Positions 43,284-52,790 are shown, numbered from the stretch's first letter. The stretch is DNA of 64,000 bases from Lentilactobacillus buchneri (GCF_018314255.1 NZ_CP073066.1:1674001-1738000), one strand, 5' to 3'. Notes: generated by a model from the letters alone, not told the origin. Program-made: numbers and translations.

Positions 43284-43330
43284 GAGAGAGTAAACGAAAA
43301 CTAAACGTAGCTACGTTGGAGGAAAAAACG

Positions 43331-44941
43331 ATGGACGAAAGTCGAGTACGAAATGAAATTGTAAGCGGAAACATTTCGTTGGGAATTGAACTGGGATCAA
43401 CTCGAATCAAAGCTGTTCTGGTTTCTGACGATTTCCAAACAATTGCTTCAGGCGATTATCTTTGGGAGAACGAATTAGATAACGGCATCTGGACTTACCC
43501 ACTTGAAAAAGTTTGGGATGGCATTCAGACCAGTTATGCAAACCTGGCATTAGAAGTGCATGACAAATTCGGGGTTGATATCAAGAAAATTGGTTCGATT
43601 GGTGTCAGTGCCATGATGCATGGTTACATGGCATTTGATAAGAATGATGAAATCCTGGTACCGTTTAGAACTTGGCGGAACAACATTACCGGCGACGCTG
43701 CCGAAGCATTGACCAAGCTGTTCAACTTCAACATTCCAGAACGGTGGAGTATCGCTCATTTATACCAAGCTATTTTAAATGACGAAAAGCACGTTAAAGA
43801 TGTTGACTTCATCACCACTCTTGCAGGATACGTTACCTGGAAGTTATCTGGCGAAAAGGTCATTGGAGTTGGGGATGCTTCAGGGATATTCCCAATTGAC
43901 GAATCAACCGTCAACTACAATAAGGAAATGGCTGACAAGTTTAGTTCATTACCTGACGTTAAGAAATATCCGTGGAATCTACTCGACATTTTGCCAACTG
44001 TTTTACCTGCCGGCAAGAAAGCCGGTGAGCTGACTGATGAAGGTGCCAAATTGCTTGACCAAAGCGGCACCCTTCAAGGCGGCTCATTGATTGCGCCACC
44101 AGAAGGTGATGCGGGTACTGGAATGGTTGCTACCAACAGTGTCAAGAAGCGGACTGGTAACATTTCTGCCGGTACGTCAGCCTTCTCAATGGTTGTCCTT
44201 GATTCACCAATGAAGGCTGTTCATCGTGATATCGATATGGTAACGACACCAGATGGTGCACCGGTTGCCATGGTTCATACCAACAACAGTTCTTCAGACA
44301 TCAACGCCTGGGTTGGCTTGTTTGGTGAATTTGCCAAAGCATTGGGTCTCCAATTGAAGCCGGATGACCTCTACGGCACGTTGTTTGCCGAATCTGTCAA
44401 GGGTGATCAAGATGCTGGTGGATTAGTCAACTTTGCATATCTTTCAGGCGAAAACATTACCAGAATGCCTGAAGGCCGACCATTGTTTGTTCGCAAGCCT
44501 GACAGCAAGCTCAACTTGGCCAACTTTATCAAAGAGCAGATTTATTCAGCCTTTGCCCCACTTAAAATTGGGATGGATATTTTGCTTCGAGAAGAACACA
44601 TTAAGACCAATGTTTTGGTTGCACAGGGTGGGATCTTCAAGACCCCGGTTGTTGCCCAACAAGTCTTGGCCGATGCCCTGAATACCCCAATTGCCGTTAT
44701 GGAAAATGCCGGTGAGGGTGGCCCTTGGGGAATGGCTGTCTTGGCACTCTTCTGTGTTAACCGTAAGAATGGCGAAGCTTTGGAAGATTACCTTGCCAAC
44801 CGGGTCTTCAAAGACTCTACGACGGCAACGTTGTATCCTGAAGAGGCCAGTGTTCAAGGTTATGACAAGTTTATCGACAACTACAAGGCAGCCTTGCCTG
44901 TAGAAGCCGAAGCTGTTAAATCAATGAAAATGAAAAACTAG
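43331..44941 (+). CDS. araB: Ribulokinase
   Basis: A 536-residue FGGY-type kinase phosphorylating L-ribulose to L-ribulose 5-phosphate in L-arabinose catabolism. It matches the lactobacillar AraB type: SLGIELGSTRIKAVLV, VSAMMHGYMAFD, FRTWRNNITG, NIPERWSIAHLYQAIL, TTLAGYVTWKLSGE, GDASGIFPID, GNISAGTSAFSM and the C-terminal GEGGPWGMAVLA. ATG 43331 follows TTGGAGGA. araD follows by 12 bases. No araA is in the window. Confidence 0.93.
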   Translation: MDESRVRNEIVSGNISLGIELGSTRIKAVLVSDDFQTIASGDYLWENELDNGIWTYPLEKVWDGIQTSYANLALEVHDKFGVDIKKIGSIGVSAMMHGYMAFDKNDEILVPFRTWRNNITGDAAEALTKLFNFNIPERWSIAHLYQAILNDEKHVKDVDFITTLAGYVTWKLSGEKVIGVGDASGIFPIDESTVNYNKEMADKFSSLPDVKKYPWNLLDILPTVLPAGKKAGELTDEGAKLLDQSGTLQGGSLIAPPEGDAGTGMVATNSVKKRTGNISAGTSAFSMVVLDSPMKAVHRDIDMVTTPDGAPVAMVHTNNSSSDINAWVGLFGEFAKALGLQLKPDDLYGTLFAESVKGDQDAGGLVNFAYLSGENITRMPEGRPLFVRKPDSKLNLANFIKEQIYSAFAPLKIGMDILLREEHIKTNVLVAQGGIFKTPVVAQQVLADALNTPIAVMENAGEGGPWGMAVLALFCVNRKNGEALEDYLANRVFKDSTTATLYPEEASVQGYDKFIDNYKAALPVEAEAVKSMKMKN

Positions 44942-44953
44942 AGGTGCGAGAGA

Positions 44954-45682
44954 ATGTTAGAAGATCTTAAAAAAGAAGTTTATGACGCTAATATGCGTTT
45001 ACCCCAACTTGGTTTGGTAACGTTCACTTGGGGAAATGTTTCCGCAATCGACCGTGACAAGGGCTTATTCGTTATCAAGCCTTCCGGTGTTGAATACGAC
45101 AAGATGAAGCCATCCGACATGGTGGTTGTTGATTTGGACGGTAAAGTTGTTGAAGGGGACATGAACCCATCAAGTGATACACCGACCCATACTTACTTGT
45201 ACAATCATTTCCCAAATATTGGCGGCATTGTGCATACCCATTCCCCTTGGGCTGTGTCATTTGCTGCAGCTAAGATGGACATCCCAGCTGTCAGCACCAC
45301 TCATGCCGACACTTTCTATGGCGACATCCCATGTGCCCCTGCTTTGACTAAGAAGCAGATTGAAGAAGCATACGAGTTAAACACTGGTAAAGTGATCGTT
45401 GATGAATTCGAACGTCGCGGTGTTGATCCTGACGCCGTTCCAGCTGTTTTGGTCAGCCAACACGGACCATTTGCCTGGGGCCCAACAGCTGATAAAGCGG
45501 TCTACAATGCCAAGGTATTGGAAGTTTCAGCTGAAATCAGTTATCACGCCTTACAATTAACCCGTGATGAAACCCATGTCCCACAATACTTGTTGGACAA
45601 GCATTACTACCGTAAGCACGGTAAGAATGCTTACTATGGTCAAAATAATGCTAAGTCAAAGTCACATGCTGAACATGAATAA
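44954..45682 (+). CDS. araD: L-ribulose-5-phosphate 4-epimerase
   Basis: A 242-residue class II aldolase-fold enzyme converting L-ribulose 5-phosphate to D-xylulose 5-phosphate for the phosphoketolase pathway. Family motifs: LVTFTWGNVSAID, VIKPSGVEYD, PSSDTPTHTYLY, GGIVHTHSPWAVSFAA with metal-binding His residues, TTHADTFYGDIP and SQHGPFAWG. Length is normal. It is cotranscribed with araB and ends at a terminator. Confidence 0.95.
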   Translation: MLEDLKKEVYDANMRLPQLGLVTFTWGNVSAIDRDKGLFVIKPSGVEYDKMKPSDMVVVDLDGKVVEGDMNPSSDTPTHTYLYNHFPNIGGIVHTHSPWAVSFAAAKMDIPAVSTTHADTFYGDIPCAPALTKKQIEEAYELNTGKVIVDEFERRGVDPDAVPAVLVSQHGPFAWGPTADKAVYNAKVLEVSAEISYHALQLTRDETHVPQYLLDKHYYRKHGKNAYYGQNNAKSKSHAEHE

Positions 45683-45720
45683 TCTGCTTTAACGAATAGG
45701 GCAGTTTATTAAGAAGAGAA

Positions 45721-45759
45721 AAGTCGAGACAAAACCATCCGTTTTGTCCCGACTTTTTT
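45721..45759 (+). terminator. Terminator of araBD
   Basis: AAGTCGAGACAAAAC, loop CATCC, GTTTTGTCCCGACTT, then TTTTTG. Confidence 0.88.
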
Positions 45760-45785
45760 GTAGTCTTAATATCACTTGGCGGAAT

Positions 45786-45835
45786 AGTGGGAAAATCAGC
45801 AGCTCCCAGAATAGAAACGCTGATTTTCCCACACT
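45786..45835. repeat. Second hairpin downstream of araBD
   Basis: AGTGGGAAAATCAGC (45786-45800) pairs with GCTGATTTTCCCACT-type sequence (45819-45835) around an 18-base loop. No U-tract follows. It is not a member of the GAGTGC family because it lacks the end motifs. Confidence 0.55.
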
Positions 45836-45918
45836 CATTTTTCAGCATGAGCAAACTATTTGCGTCGGCCTAACTTCAGCCTTATACTCACCAAAAAGCA
45901 ATCTTGGAGGCGATTACA

Positions 45919-46653
45919 TTGGCTGAGAATCCATTAATTACGATTTCCATTCCGGCGTACAACTTGGGATCATACTTGTCCAAGACTTTGGATAGTATTT
46001 TGAACCAAACTTATCAAAATTTTGAGGTCATTTTGGTAGATGATGCTTCAACTGACCACACCCCAGACACAATGGCCAAATATGCAGATAAAGACCAACG
46101 CATCCACACCCACTATTTTCAGTCGCATGAAGGGGTCTCAAAAGCCCGCAATTACGCGATTGATAACGCTAAAGGCGACATCATTGTCTTTGTCGATGGC
46201 GATGATTTATTGGAGCCGAAATATCTGGAAGTCATGGCCCGCGGGTTGGCTGATCCGTCGGTTGATTTAGTGGCCGTTGGCTACAACTGGGGCTGGCGTG
46301 GGGGCAGCGGCACTGGTGATCAGTTCCGCGAAGTTTCCAAGACCAACGCATATGCCTCAATCAATCGCCGAGGCGGCGATTTTGGCGGCTATACCTGGAA
46401 TAAAGGATTCAAGATGTCGATTATTCGTGATCATCAAATTCAATTTGACGAATCGTTGGACTTGGCAGAAGATCTGCTGTTCACCGCGGATTATATTTTC
46501 GTGTCCCATCGTTTCCTATTCTACCCAGGGGCACTCTACACAAAAGTCAGTCGTTCCAATAGCATCATTCACTCTGCGACTTGGGAGATGCGGAGTAAAG
46601 AGCAGGTTGTTCGCAGACACATCGATGAAATGGCAAGAAAGATGCAGCCGTAA
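45919..46653 (+). CDS. Family 2 glycosyltransferase
   Basis: A 244-residue GT-A fold transferase: LITISIPAYNLGSYL, VILVDDASTDHTP with the nucleotide-binding Asp, SKARNYAIDNAKGD, FVDGDDLLEP (DxD-type) and the acceptor region DLAEDLLFTADY (ED motif). Likely adds a sugar to a surface glycan or teichoic acid; no TM segment. Start TTG 45919 is 10 bases after GGAGG. Single gene, not part of an obvious polysaccharide cluster. Confidence 0.88.
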   Translation: MAENPLITISIPAYNLGSYLSKTLDSILNQTYQNFEVILVDDASTDHTPDTMAKYADKDQRIHTHYFQSHEGVSKARNYAIDNAKGDIIVFVDGDDLLEPKYLEVMARGLADPSVDLVAVGYNWGWRGGSGTGDQFREVSKTNAYASINRRGGDFGGYTWNKGFKMSIIRDHQIQFDESLDLAEDLLFTADYIFVSHRFLFYPGALYTKVSRSNSIIHSATWEMRSKEQVVRRHIDEMARKMQP

Positions 46654-46749
46654 AATTTATGTAAAGATTGTGGATAAGCTTCCATTTAGCAGTCAGTTTG
46701 AGGTAATATAGCTTCATCTGAGGAAATCTATTTTTGGGGGTACTCTGGT

Positions 46750-48054
46750 TTGCCAAGTTTTACCAAATCTCGCCAGCAAAAATTAAATAAACTCATTTTG
46801 TTCATGATGACGCTTGTTTCGATCCTGACAATGAGCGCCATTAGTGTGTCCGCAAAGTCAGCCAATCAACAAAAGTTTCAGGCCAAAGAGGCCTATGTGA
46901 TGGATGCAGAAACCGGGCAGGTTCTCTACCAAAAGAATGGGAGCACCAAACGGCCAATTGCCAGTCTGTCCAAGCTGATGACCCTTTATCTGACCAAAAA
47001 AGCAATTGATAATCACCAAATCACTTGGAACCAAAAAGTGCCGGTGGACGACCAACTTCGTCGAATGAGTAAAAGTTATGAAGTTGGCGGCTTTCGGATC
47101 AAGCGTTCCAAGGAATATACCATCCGCGATTTGTACAAAGCCGCATTGATTGCGTCGTCCAACCCTTCAGCGATCGCCTTGGGGAAATTAGTCGGTGGCG
47201 GCAATAACACTGAATTTATCAAAATGATGAACGAACAGGCGCACGCCTGGGGCATAGATGCCACTTTTGTCAGCAGTTCCGGCTTGGACAATACCGATTT
47301 GAGCAAGTATCATTACCAGGTTCCCCACACGACATCAAAAGCTCAGAACATGGTGAGCGCCAAAGCCATTTCGACGGTGGCTGCCAAGGTGCTGGAGATC
47401 TTCCCCACCATTACCCAATGGAGTAAGCAGCCCTCGATGAAGGTTGGTAACCAAGTGTTGGTTAATTCTAATCGCCTGCTGCCAGGCTCGGCATTTTATC
47501 ACAAGAGTACTCATGTCGATGGGCTCAAGACTGGTTTTACCGTGAACGCCGGCCTCTGTATTACGGTGACGTACTGGCATGACGGTCGCCACTTGATTGC
47601 CACAATTATTGACAGTAACACACTGTATACTTCGATGAATAAGCTGATCTCGACGGTCAACCAGCAATATCAGCCCACCAAGGTCGCCTTAAAGTCGCAT
47701 GCTTTCTCAATTGACGGCCATCAGTTGACCGCCACCCCTAAAGACCCTGAAGCAGTCATTTGGCAGCGCAAAGGGACCGATGGCTCGCATGTGACCAATT
47801 ATTCAGCAACCAAAACGACGTTGCCGATTACCAAAGGCCAACTGGTTGGCAACGCGATCGTCAAACTGGCAGATAACTCCAGTACGGCGGTGGTGCCAAT
47901 GCTGGCAGCGACTAGCATTAAGCAGCCAACTAAAAAAGTGAAACATGCGACTCACAAAACCTCGTTGCTCAAACGGATTTTTGGTTTTGTCGGCAGTATT
48001 TTTGGCGGCATTTATCGGCTGTTTGTGGATTTCGTGAAGTTTATGACGCCATAG
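46750..48054 (+). CDS. D-alanyl-D-alanine carboxypeptidase (PBP5-like)
   Basis: A 434-residue low-molecular-mass PBP of family S11 that trims pentapeptide stems. Signal peptide LILFMMTLVSILTMSAI, then the SxxK motif in ASLSKLMT (nucleophile Ser about 73), SxN in IASSNPS, KTG in GLKTGFTVN. A beta-rich C-terminal domain and an amphipathic end (KRIFGFVGSIFGGIY) for membrane attachment follow. The start is TTG 46750 behind GGGGG. No other cell-wall gene is in the transcription unit. Confidence 0.9.
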   Translation: MPSFTKSRQQKLNKLILFMMTLVSILTMSAISVSAKSANQQKFQAKEAYVMDAETGQVLYQKNGSTKRPIASLSKLMTLYLTKKAIDNHQITWNQKVPVDDQLRRMSKSYEVGGFRIKRSKEYTIRDLYKAALIASSNPSAIALGKLVGGGNNTEFIKMMNEQAHAWGIDATFVSSSGLDNTDLSKYHYQVPHTTSKAQNMVSAKAISTVAAKVLEIFPTITQWSKQPSMKVGNQVLVNSNRLLPGSAFYHKSTHVDGLKTGFTVNAGLCITVTYWHDGRHLIATIIDSNTLYTSMNKLISTVNQQYQPTKVALKSHAFSIDGHQLTATPKDPEAVIWQRKGTDGSHVTNYSATKTTLPITKGQLVGNAIVKLADNSSTAVVPMLAATSIKQPTKKVKHATHKTSLLKRIFGFVGSIFGGIYRLFVDFVKFMTP

Positions 48055-48062
48055 TTTTTTCT

Positions 48063-48092
48063 GGCATCTCCTTAATAAAGGGGGTGCTTTTT
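48063..48092 (+). terminator. Terminator of carboxypeptidase gene
   Basis: GGCATCTCCTT and AAGGGGGTGCT pair with G-U pairs, followed by TTTTTG. Confidence 0.6.
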
Positions 48093-48147
48093 GTTTTCCA
48101 TGCCAAAGTTGACGTATGATAGGGGCAAATCCTTGGAGGCAGCCATC

Positions 48148-49008
48148 GTGAAAAATTATCGAATCGTTCAAATATCAGACACCCATTTAACACCACAGAA
48201 TGCGCAACCTGCGAATAACCAGCAGATTGATCCGATGCTCAAGCTGATGCAGGTCTTTCATGACATCGAGGCAACTCAAGTTCACCCTGACATGATTGTA
48301 ATCAGCGGTGACCTGATTCATGAAGGAAAAGCCGTAGATTATCGTCAATTCAAGAAGCTGGTCGACAGGGAACAAGCCCAATTTGGCGTGCCGATCCAAG
48401 TCCTACTGGGTAATCATGATCGCACGTCCGCCTTTTATACCGGCTATCTGGATAAACCAGTTCAGCCCCGATATTATTACAGTTTGTCAGATAACGGCTG
48501 GGATTTTTACTTTTTGGATACCAAATGCGGAGACTTGGAACCCGGCTACCTGGATGAGCAGCAGTTGCGCTGGCTGAAGGAGAAGCTGGGTGAATCCAAT
48601 CGACCAGCCGTGATCTTTATGCATCACCCACTCCTGGGAGCACCCTTGGAAAATATGAAGTACAGTATTTTGCAAAATGGCGATCAATTGCAATCTATCC
48701 TAAAGGGCAGCCAAGTCAAAGCGATTTTCACCGGTCACGTGCATTTTGCCAATATGTTCATCAAAAATGGCATCTTAAATGTGTCAGCTGATTCCACCGC
48801 TTATCATATTAATTGTTCCAATTCTAAACGCCATCTAATTTCAGAAGGCACCGGCTATAACGTGATCACTTTGTCTGACCAACAAACGAGTGTCGAACAA
48901 CGACCGTTATTGCTGGGAAATACGACCATCAAGGCCTTTAACATTCCGTCAACCGACTTCGTTAACCCCCAGATTGTTGCCCAGGAAATGAAACGGGTTT
49001 TCCGGTAA
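48148..49008 (+). CDS. Metallophosphoesterase
   Basis: A 286-residue calcineurin-like phosphoesterase, the group including CpdA-type phosphodiesterases. All metal motifs are visible: QISDTHL, ISGDLIHEG, LLGNHDR, FMHHPLL and FTGHVHF. GTG 48148 is used, behind GGAGGC; the frame extends upstream without a binding site. Substrate unknown (cyclic nucleotide, nucleotide or lipid-linked phosphate). Confidence 0.88.
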   Translation: MKNYRIVQISDTHLTPQNAQPANNQQIDPMLKLMQVFHDIEATQVHPDMIVISGDLIHEGKAVDYRQFKKLVDREQAQFGVPIQVLLGNHDRTSAFYTGYLDKPVQPRYYYSLSDNGWDFYFLDTKCGDLEPGYLDEQQLRWLKEKLGESNRPAVIFMHHPLLGAPLENMKYSILQNGDQLQSILKGSQVKAIFTGHVHFANMFIKNGILNVSADSTAYHINCSNSKRHLISEGTGYNVITLSDQQTSVEQRPLLLGNTTIKAFNIPSTDFVNPQIVAQEMKRVFR

Positions 49009-49091
49009 ACTTTCAAGTGTTTTTAATAGTCTGATCGGCCATCCTGGCGTACACTAATACAGAATTTACCTTACAAAAAGGGGTGAGCTGT

Positions 49092-49754
49092 ATGGATAAG
49101 CAACCAGTTGAACCAATTGGCCCATACGAAAGACTGCTAAGCGGGTCACTATTGGTTATGGCCGCAGGGGTGCTGGACTCGTACACCTATCTGCAGGATG
49201 GCGGCGTCTTCGCCGGCTTGCAGACGGGAAACTTAATTTTAACTGGATTGAGAATTGGCCGCGGCGATTACGCCAGCATCGGCCAAGCCTTGGTGTCATT
49301 GGTGATGTTTGCGGTTGGCGTTGCCATCATCCGGGTGATTCAGTACCATTATCCCAGTGAGCGGGCAGTGACACGCAAGCGGGTGACGTTAGCGTTTGAA
49401 ATTTTAATTTTGGTCGTCGTGAGTTTGATTGCCGGCCGTGTATCCATTTTGGTCACAACTGGACTGTTGGCGTTGGCTGCAGCCTCCCAGCTGCAGGAAT
49501 TCCGCCGGATGAAGAACGCCCCGTTTACGCCACTGATGATGACCGGCAACGTCCGCACCTTATCTGAAAGTGTCTTGGACTTTGTTGCCCAGGGGGATAT
49601 GAAGGCACTCAAAAAAGCCGGTGACATTGTGACAATCATCGGCTCCTTCTTCATTGGGGCGCTGTTAAACGGCTATTTGATTCAGTTTTTCCATGGGCAG
49701 ACCATTTTAATCGCTGCCGTTATTTTGCTGGCAACCATCTTGTTTGCCAAGTAA
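49092..49754 (+). CDS. DUF1275 (YoaK-like) membrane protein
   Basis: A 220-residue protein with about six TM segments and the family sequences AAGVLDSYTYLQDGGVFAGLQTGNLI, ASQLQEFRRMKNAPFTPLMMTGNVR and GDIVTIIGSFFIGALL. Function of the family is unknown. ATG 49092 follows AAAGGGGTGAG. It converges with the acetyltransferase gene with 1 base between. Confidence 0.85.
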   Translation: MDKQPVEPIGPYERLLSGSLLVMAAGVLDSYTYLQDGGVFAGLQTGNLILTGLRIGRGDYASIGQALVSLVMFAVGVAIIRVIQYHYPSERAVTRKRVTLAFEILILVVVSLIAGRVSILVTTGLLALAAASQLQEFRRMKNAPFTPLMMTGNVRTLSESVLDFVAQGDMKALKKAGDIVTIIGSFFIGALLNGYLIQFFHGQTILIAAVILLATILFAK

Positions 49755-49755
49755 G

Positions 49756-50289
49756 TTATTCTGATTTGAGTTTTGAATACATGGCCACGTCATGGAATTG
49801 GCCGTTGTATAAGAGATATTCCTTTAAAATGCCATCTTCATGAAAGCCTCGTCGTGTTGCTACGGCGCGGCTTTTGTTGTTTTTAACATCGGCGATTAAC
49901 TCCAGGCGATTTAACCCGAGTTCAGTGAAGGCAATTTGTTCCACATGGGCCAAGCAGAGCGTCATCACGCCCATTCCCTGGTATTGATTAGCCAGCCAGT
50001 AGCCGATTTGGGCCCGCTGATTTTCATGGCTGAATTCATGGAGGTCAATCATGCCGGCCGGCTCATTGTCGACCAGAATAATGGTGAACCAAAAATCACC
50101 ATGAGCCATTTTTTCGATTCCGTATTGCAGAAATTTTTGCTCGTCACTGACTGCTACCATCCCTTTGGCCCATGGCAGCCACTCCGCCAGCTGCATGCGA
50201 TTGCTGTTGATGAGATCCAAAATGCCGTTGGCATCAGTCGCTGCCGGTAATTTTAAGGAAATATGGTCGTTCACTTGATCAATAAACAT
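49756..50289 (-). CDS. RimJ/RimL-type N-acetyltransferase
   Basis: A 177-residue GNAT protein: LAEWLPWAKG, GMIDLHEFSHENQRAQIGYWLANQYQGMGVMT with the acetyl-CoA loop Q-x2-G-M-G, NRLELIADVKNNKSRAVATRRGFHEDG and a C-terminal DVAMYSKL. Such enzymes acetylate ribosomal-protein N-termini or small molecules. ATG 50289 lies behind GAGGAGGGA. Its promoter region is shared with the divergent gene at 50351. Confidence 0.87.
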   Translation of the reverse strand: MFIDQVNDHISLKLPAATDANGILDLINSNRMQLAEWLPWAKGMVAVSDEQKFLQYGIEKMAHGDFWFTIILVDNEPAGMIDLHEFSHENQRAQIGYWLANQYQGMGVMTLCLAHVEQIAFTELGLNRLELIADVKNNKSRAVATRRGFHEDGILKEYLLYNGQFHDVAMYSKLKSE

Positions 50290-50350
50290 AGAGTCCCTCC
50301 TCGTCAAACTGTTACAATTAAGTATAACCTTTTTGAGGGAGGAAGACTTG

Positions 50351-51496
50351 TTGAATGAAAGACGTACGTTGGAATTGCCTGACGCGCTAAAAGCACAGTT
50401 GGGCGTTAAATCTGGTGAGCACGTGGAGGTCCGTATCGGTGCTGATGAATTGAAAATTTCCACTCCTAAACCAGTGGAAGTCAAAAAACGGCGCTGGGGG
50501 ATGATCATTTTAACCTTCGTAATGAGCTGCGTCTTTTTGGGCTACTTCATGGTCCGAAAAATCTATCAGGTTTCCCTGGTCGGTAGTGAATCAGTGGCGA
50601 CAATGGTGTTACTATTGACGACACTCAGCGGCCTGATGAGTTTTATGGTCGTCTTCGTCCGGTTGAAACGGCAGTCTGGCTCGGCAGTCGAATCCGTTTC
50701 GTGGCGAAACCTGCCAACGGTCGCCCTGGCGTTTGCGTTGATCAGCTTCATGCTGATGGCGGGATTGTTTTGGATTGCCGGTCGACTGTTTAAGGGCGCC
50801 AGCTTTGATTTGGTGACCTCAACGGCATTATTTGCGCTGATGACCAGTGTTGAAATTCAAGCCATCAATAGTCTTGTTCCTCAGCTATCTTCACGCCTTT
50901 TGACCAACATCTTTATTGCCGTGATTGTCAGCGGGGTCATTTTGGCGATGATCAGTAATCAGAACTTGTATTGGTGGAAACACAACCTCAGCTTTTTGGG
51001 TACCAACAAAGCGGTTGATTCTTGGGAGTTTAACCTGGCACTATTTTTTTCGGGGTTAATTCTGTTGGCCCTGGTGGATTATTTATTTGCTTCTTTGAAA
51101 CGAATCTTCCCTAAAAGCCGGCAGTTGCTGGTGTTAAGAATCTTATTGACTTTGCTGGCGATTGATTTGGGGATGGTTGGGGCTTTTCCCAACAACTTGG
51201 AAATCCATTCGCTGCATACTCGGCTGGCCGGCTATTTGATTTTCCTGATATTAGGACTGATTTTTGGTATTCGCTGGCTGCTGCCTGATATTTCCACCGA
51301 TTTTCAGCACATCTCCTGGATGATTGCTGCAGCATTGCTGGCTGGCGAGATATTATTTCAGGTGGTTGGCTATTTGTCGCTGACAGCGTTTGAAATCATG
51401 GCGTTTTTACTGGCCTTTAGTTGGCTGGTGATGCTGTTTGAACGTTTGAACGACTATCTGGAGCCAATTCAGAATCAACGGTATGTCATTAAATAA
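50351..51496 (+). CDS. AbrB-like domain fused to multi-TM membrane protein
   Basis: About 381 residues. Residues 1-40 (RTLELPDALKAQLGVKSGEHVEVRIGADELKI) look like a SpoVT/AbrB swapped-hairpin domain, a DNA-binding or dimerisation module. After a basic linker (VEVKKRRWG) there are about ten TM segments resembling DUF998-type membrane proteins. A cytoplasmic AbrB-like head on a membrane protein could make a membrane-bound regulator, but this is an inference. TTG 51 bases into the frame (50351) is 7 bases after GGGAGGA. The AlkD-like gene follows by 16 bases. Confidence 0.68.
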   Translation: MNERRTLELPDALKAQLGVKSGEHVEVRIGADELKISTPKPVEVKKRRWGMIILTFVMSCVFLGYFMVRKIYQVSLVGSESVATMVLLLTTLSGLMSFMVVFVRLKRQSGSAVESVSWRNLPTVALAFALISFMLMAGLFWIAGRLFKGASFDLVTSTALFALMTSVEIQAINSLVPQLSSRLLTNIFIAVIVSGVILAMISNQNLYWWKHNLSFLGTNKAVDSWEFNLALFFSGLILLALVDYLFASLKRIFPKSRQLLVLRILLTLLAIDLGMVGAFPNNLEIHSLHTRLAGYLIFLILGLIFGIRWLLPDISTDFQHISWMIAAALLAGEILFQVVGYLSLTAFEIMAFLLAFSWLVMLFERLNDYLEPIQNQRYVIK

Positions 51497-51512
51497 TTGT
51501 GAGGTTATTTTG

Positions 51513-52145
51513 ATGTTTGAAATGAAAGCAAACAAGGCAAATCAGGCACCCATGGCAAGATATATGCGGAATCAGTTTCAATTTCTTGGCCTCAAAACAC
51601 CACAGAGAAAAGCGGCCTCGAAAGCTTTTATCCAAGCTTCCAAAACCGTTCCTGTTGCTAAAATGATGGAAGAAATTGCTGAACTCTATGACCGTGACGA
51701 GCGTGAGTACCAGTACGTGGCGATTGATGTTGCTGATGCCAATGTGAAACGATTATCTTTTAAAGACGTCAAGACGTTAACTAAGTATATTCAGGTGAAA
51801 TCCTGGTGGGATACAGTTGACACTTGGCGAAAAGTGTTTGGGGATTTCGTGGTATTGCATCCGGACGAAAAGCGGGCGGTCTTTGATTTGTTCTATCAGC
51901 ACGACAACTTTTGGATGCGGCGAGTCGCCATTCTTTTGCAGTTGCTGGAAAAGGAGACGTTGGATACCGAGCTGCTGGCCAAAGCCATCGAATATGATAT
52001 TGACACCGATGAGTTTTTTATTCAAAAGGCCATTGGTTGGGCATTGAGGAATTATAGTAAATTCAATCCTGCTTGGGTGCGTCGATTTGTGGCTGAGCAT
52101 CATTTGTCGAAGTTGGCGGTTAGGGAAGGGACGAAGTATTTGTGA
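51513..52145 (+). CDS. AlkD-like DNA alkylation repair protein
   Basis: A 210-residue HEAT-repeat protein: MARYMRNQFQFLGLKTPQRK at the N-terminus, then IDVADANVKRLS, SWWDTVDTWRKVFGDFV, DNFWMRRVAILLQL and FFIQKAIGWALRNYSKFN, all characteristic of AlkD glycosylases that excise 7-alkylpurines. The catalytic-site Trp and Asp (SWWDTVD) are conserved. ATG 51513 follows GTGAGG. Third alkylation/uracil repair gene in the window. Confidence 0.88.
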   Translation: MFEMKANKANQAPMARYMRNQFQFLGLKTPQRKAASKAFIQASKTVPVAKMMEEIAELYDRDEREYQYVAIDVADANVKRLSFKDVKTLTKYIQVKSWWDTVDTWRKVFGDFVVLHPDEKRAVFDLFYQHDNFWMRRVAILLQLLEKETLDTELLAKAIEYDIDTDEFFIQKAIGWALRNYSKFNPAWVRRFVAEHHLSKLAVREGTKYL

Positions 52146-52180
52146 CGGGTGTGGGTGTTTTTGAGATCATTCATTGTCGA

Positions 52181-52318
52181 GCGCCACTTTTACTTGGAAT
52201 AAACGTGCTGCTTACGGCTGATCCCTGCCATTTAAACAAATTGGGCAATTATTCCAAAAGGAATAATTGCCCAATCCGCTTAAATTCTGGGATCAAAACG
52301 CCTAAAGCACCACTCTCA
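52181..52318 (-). repeat. Nested-hairpin element, type A, copy A3, overlapping a stop codon
   Basis: AAACGTGCTGC, GGCTGATCCCTGCCATTTAA, stem TTGGGCAATTATTCC with its complement and loop AAAA, CTTAAATTCTGGGATCA, AAAGCACCACTCTCA. On the minus strand it starts TGAGAGTGGTGC, and TGA is the stop codon of the small membrane protein at 52316. Confidence 0.85.
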
Positions 52319-52504
52319 ATGCTTAGAAGCCAAATGATGATCCGTCAATCTGAAACCAGTGACGACAATAATAGCTGCGACAAGGAATGAGGACAAGCCG
52401 AGGATCATGTTCGTAAAGCCGATGCTTGCCAAGATTGATGCAAAAATTGTACCAAACACTAAAGTTAACAAACCGATCAAAGTGATTTTTAAATTCTCAT
52501 CCAT
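52316..52504 (-). CDS. Small two-TM membrane protein
   Basis: A 62-residue protein, nearly all hydrophobic, with two membrane helices (ITLIGLLTLVFGTIFASILA and ILGLSSFLVAAIIVVTG). GGGGGCGCGATCTC precedes ATG 52504 at good spacing. No family recognised. The stop codon is inside repeat A3. Confidence 0.6.
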   Translation of the reverse strand: MDENLKITLIGLLTLVFGTIFASILASIGFTNMILGLSSFLVAAIIVVTGFRLTDHHLASKH

Positions 52505-52790
52505 GAGATCGCGCCCCCATACTATTAATTGTTGTAAAAATCGCAAGCAATTCTTTGTCAAATCAGTGGTTATAGTTAGTAGTCATTAGCAAATTGTTTG
52601 CGCTTTCTTTACAACTTCATTGTAACGTACTCAGGTTTAAAATACAGCTTTTTTCTCATATTTAAATCGTTTTATTTCGAGGGAATAATTAGGGGCATGA
52701 ATGTTCAAAATGACCGGTGCTGGACAAGTTATGAATTGTGTGTAAAAATATTGGTAACAGAAATTCGAAATGAAAAGGAAGTGAAGCCCA

